Source: Chloroflexota bacterium (GTDB lineage Bacteria; Chloroflexota; Anaerolineae; Caldilineales; Caldilineaceae). From it: a stretch of 45,520 nt of DNA. Position 1 is the stretch's first letter. Every line of letters starts with the position of its first letter. The position numbers and the translations under genes are program-made. The stretch is from NCBI GenBank assembly GCA_026389895.1, contig JAPLGZ010000807.1:1-45520 (forward strand), written 5' to 3'. Below the pieces are notes generated by a model. That model saw only the letters and a program-made list of their open reading frames with translations, made no database searches and was not told where the DNA came from. Shown here piece after piece: positions 43,956-45,520 of the stretch.

Positions 43956-45098
43956 CTACCAGTCGGCTACACTGCCGTCCGATTCGTAGAAATGTTCGCC
44001 GCCCAATTCTTCAGTATAGGGGGCCGGTTTTGCCGCTTCTTTTTCGTCGATCTCGAAACCGAGACCGGGCACGGTGGGTAGTTCGATAAAGCCATTGACG
44101 ATTTGCCAGGCAGGTTGAGCAATCCCCGTCAACCAGTCAGGGCCAACCGATTCCTGGATCAAAAAGTTGGGGACAGCCGCGTCCACGTGCATACAGGCGC
44201 TGAGCGCCACCGGCCCAATGGCGCAATGCGGCATGATGTGAATATAATAGACCTCAGCCATATTGGCGATCCGCTTTAGCTCACTAATGCCGCCGGCGTG
44301 TGAACCATCCGGCTGGATATAGGCGACGGCCTGTTTCTCAAACACCTGACGAAACTCCCAACGGCTGAGCAGTCGCTCGCCGGTAGCGATCGGGAAAGGC
44401 ACATGATCAGAGACCAACTTCATGGCGTCTACGTTGTCTTGCGGCACCGGCTCTTCTACAAACATGGGACGCATGCCCTTGATTTCGTGACAGATCTCAA
44501 TGGCCAGCGCCGGCGTCATCTTACCGTGAAAGTCAAAGGCGATCTCGACTTCCGGCCCCACCCATTCGCGCATTAGATAGGCGCACTTCACAAACTGGTC
44601 AATCCGAGCCGGTGGTTCATGCGCCCGCCATTTGCCGGCAGGCCCCGCCTTAAAGGCGCTATAACCGCCAGTTTTCTGAAGATAGGTCAGCCGATCTTTG
44701 GACTTAGCCAAGCCTTCGTCGCTTAAATCGTTGATCCCCCAATGGGCATAGACCCGCACGCGATCACGCACCGCCCCGCCCAACAATTTATAGACTGGCA
44801 CTCCATAATGTTTGCCCGAAATGTCCCACAGCGCCTGGTCCAGGCCAGAAAGCGCCGACATCAACACATTACCACCCCGGAAAAAGGCGGACCGATAGAT
44901 GTGCTGCCAATGATGTTCAATGCGCAACGGATCTTTGCCAATCAAGTAGTCGGCCAACTCTTCGACCGCCGCCATTGTGCTCCTAGGCTTATTTTCCAGC
45001 GTAGATTCACCCCAGCCAACGAGGCCATTGTCTGTGGTAATTTTGACCAGCCGCATTCTCGGGCGGGGGAAAAACTGGTCAATTTTGACGATTTTCAC
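43956..45098 (-). CDS. Enolase-superfamily dehydratase, D-galactonate dehydratase-like
   Basis: 380 aa, a normal length for DgoD/ManD-type enzymes. The capping domain is at 1-115 (MKIVKIDQFFPRPRMRLVKITTDNGLVGWGE). Barrel metal and catalytic residues appear in order: FDFHGK (D ligand plus H), FVEEPVP (E), ATGERL (E), QPDGSHAGG (D), and MPHCAIGPVALSACMH (H). The order and spacing match acid-sugar dehydratases that remove water from a sugar acid such as galactonate. The exact sugar is uncertain because subfamilies look alike. The start is GTG at 45098, with AGGAG eight to nine bases upstream. No other sugar-acid genes are nearby. Confidence 0.85.
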   Translation of the reverse strand: MKIVKIDQFFPRPRMRLVKITTDNGLVGWGESTLENKPRSTMAAVEELADYLIGKDPLRIEHHWQHIYRSAFFRGGNVLMSALSGLDQALWDISGKHYGVPVYKLLGGAVRDRVRVYAHWGINDLSDEGLAKSKDRLTYLQKTGGYSAFKAGPAGKWRAHEPPARIDQFVKCAYLMREWVGPEVEIAFDFHGKMTPALAIEICHEIKGMRPMFVEEPVPQDNVDAMKLVSDHVPFPIATGERLLSRWEFRQVFEKQAVAYIQPDGSHAGGISELKRIANMAEVYYIHIMPHCAIGPVALSACMHVDAAVPNFLIQESVGPDWLTGIAQPAWQIVNGFIELPTVPGLGFEIDEKEAAKPAPYTEELGGEHFYESDGSVADW

Positions 45099-45138
45099 TT
45101 TGGTTTCTCCTTGTATTGAACATCAGAATTGATGATAG

Positions 45139-45345
45139 TTAAAAACGGTCAGGTTCACGAGCGATGGTTGTATCAATTCCACATAAAAAACCCCAGGCAG
45201 TCTGGATGGGCCTGATAGGGAGCAATTCAATACGATTATGATAGAGAATCACCTGGACTTCCTGACCGGGATAAATTTCAAGTGACTTACATATCGTAGT
45301 TGGGATAGTTACCTGATAGGTAGGTGAAACCCTAACTCTTTCCAT
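45139..45345 (-). CDS. AbrB/MazE/SpoVT-type small DNA-binding protein
   Basis: 68 aa. The N-terminal swapped-hairpin pattern RVSPTYQVTIPTTICKSLEIYPGQEVQVILYHNRIELLPI is typical of AbrB-like antitoxin or transition-state regulators. The tail ITAWG/QTAWGFLCGIDTTIAREPDRF resembles the part of MazE/VapB-type antitoxins that binds a toxin. No PIN or MazF gene follows on the same strand; the next gene is the dehydratase 40 bases downstream. It may be an orphan antitoxin or a local regulator. AAAGG lies about ten bases upstream of the ATG. Confidence 0.8.
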   Translation of the reverse strand: MERVRVSPTYQVTIPTTICKSLEIYPGQEVQVILYHNRIELLPIRPIQTAWGFLCGIDTTIAREPDRF

Positions 45346-45419
45346 AACGTCATACCTTTTTTATCGCAAGCAACCATCTAGATTGCTTCATTCACCGTAT
45401 GCTGGGTGTAATGGCGGCC

Positions 45420-45493
45420 GCTGTCAACGGTTTTGGGGAACGGATTATGTCGCCATCAATCTGCTCAATCCGTTCCCCAAATCCGTTGACAGC
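45420..45493. repeat. 27-bp inverted repeat with one mismatch at the right edge
   Basis: Arms 45420-45446 and 45467-45493 pair at 26 of 27 positions (one T.T), with a 20-base loop. It lies about 75 bases upstream of the AbrB-like gene, or past the end of a gene beyond the window. Likely a terminator hairpin of the kind seen elsewhere here. Confidence 0.78.
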
Positions 45494-45520
45494 AGCTGTT
45501 CGTAACATGAGTTATTCAGT

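Overview
This 45.5 kb window comes from a bacterial chromosome of moderate GC, with an AT-richer pocket near the left end. The gene content suggests Chloroflexota: secreted proteins with SH3b modules, an M16B active/inactive peptidase pair, a tandem-SWIM protein, a SHOCT membrane protein, and frequent TTG/GTG starts. That assignment is an inference. No rRNA or tRNA gene was recognised, and I see no IS element, CRISPR array or prophage.

Layout, left to right. (1) 1-343: start of a TlpA-like thioredoxin that runs off the edge. (2) 369-2728: a type II restriction-modification pair, with an NgoMIV/Cfr10I-family endonuclease and an amino-methyltransferase. (3) 3029-8178, all on the minus strand: an LPG-synthase-like flippase, UDP-glucose 6-dehydrogenase, and two M16 peptidases (one active, one without the zinc site). 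(4) 8429-11043: a double-SWIM protein and a membrane-anchored protein of unknown role. (5) 11401-18532, plus strand: three paralogous surface glycoside hydrolases, each SH3b + clan-A-like barrel, each exported differently. (6) 18720-20507: a SanA/YdcF-like protein and RNase Z. (7) 20728-25030: a two-component system flanked by a secreted three-repeat protein and a SHOCT membrane protein. The two flanking genes share a promoter/operator sequence, which suggests one regulon. (8) 25409-30728: a PA14/SH3b secreted protein, a GT4 glycosyltransferase and a P-type cation ATPase. (9) 31215-31936: a VapBC-type toxin-antitoxin pair. (10) 32025-39096, minus: PheT, a Nudix hydrolase and two paralogous multi-pass membrane proteins. 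(11) 39223-41392: DinB-like, DUF4062-like and alpha/beta-hydrolase genes, plus a relic of an MntA-HepT toxin-antitoxin locus. (12) 41408-45345: Gmd and Rmd (GDP-D-rhamnose synthesis), a galactonate-dehydratase-like enolase-superfamily enzyme and an AbrB/MazE-type protein.

Two themes tie the genes together. One is the cell envelope: nucleotide-sugar enzymes, a glycosyltransferase, a flippase, large membrane proteins, secreted hydrolases and an envelope-type two-component system. The other is small defence or addiction modules, intact and decayed. A striking non-coding feature is the set of long inverted repeats (12-27 bp stems, often perfect or with one mismatch) just beyond gene ends.
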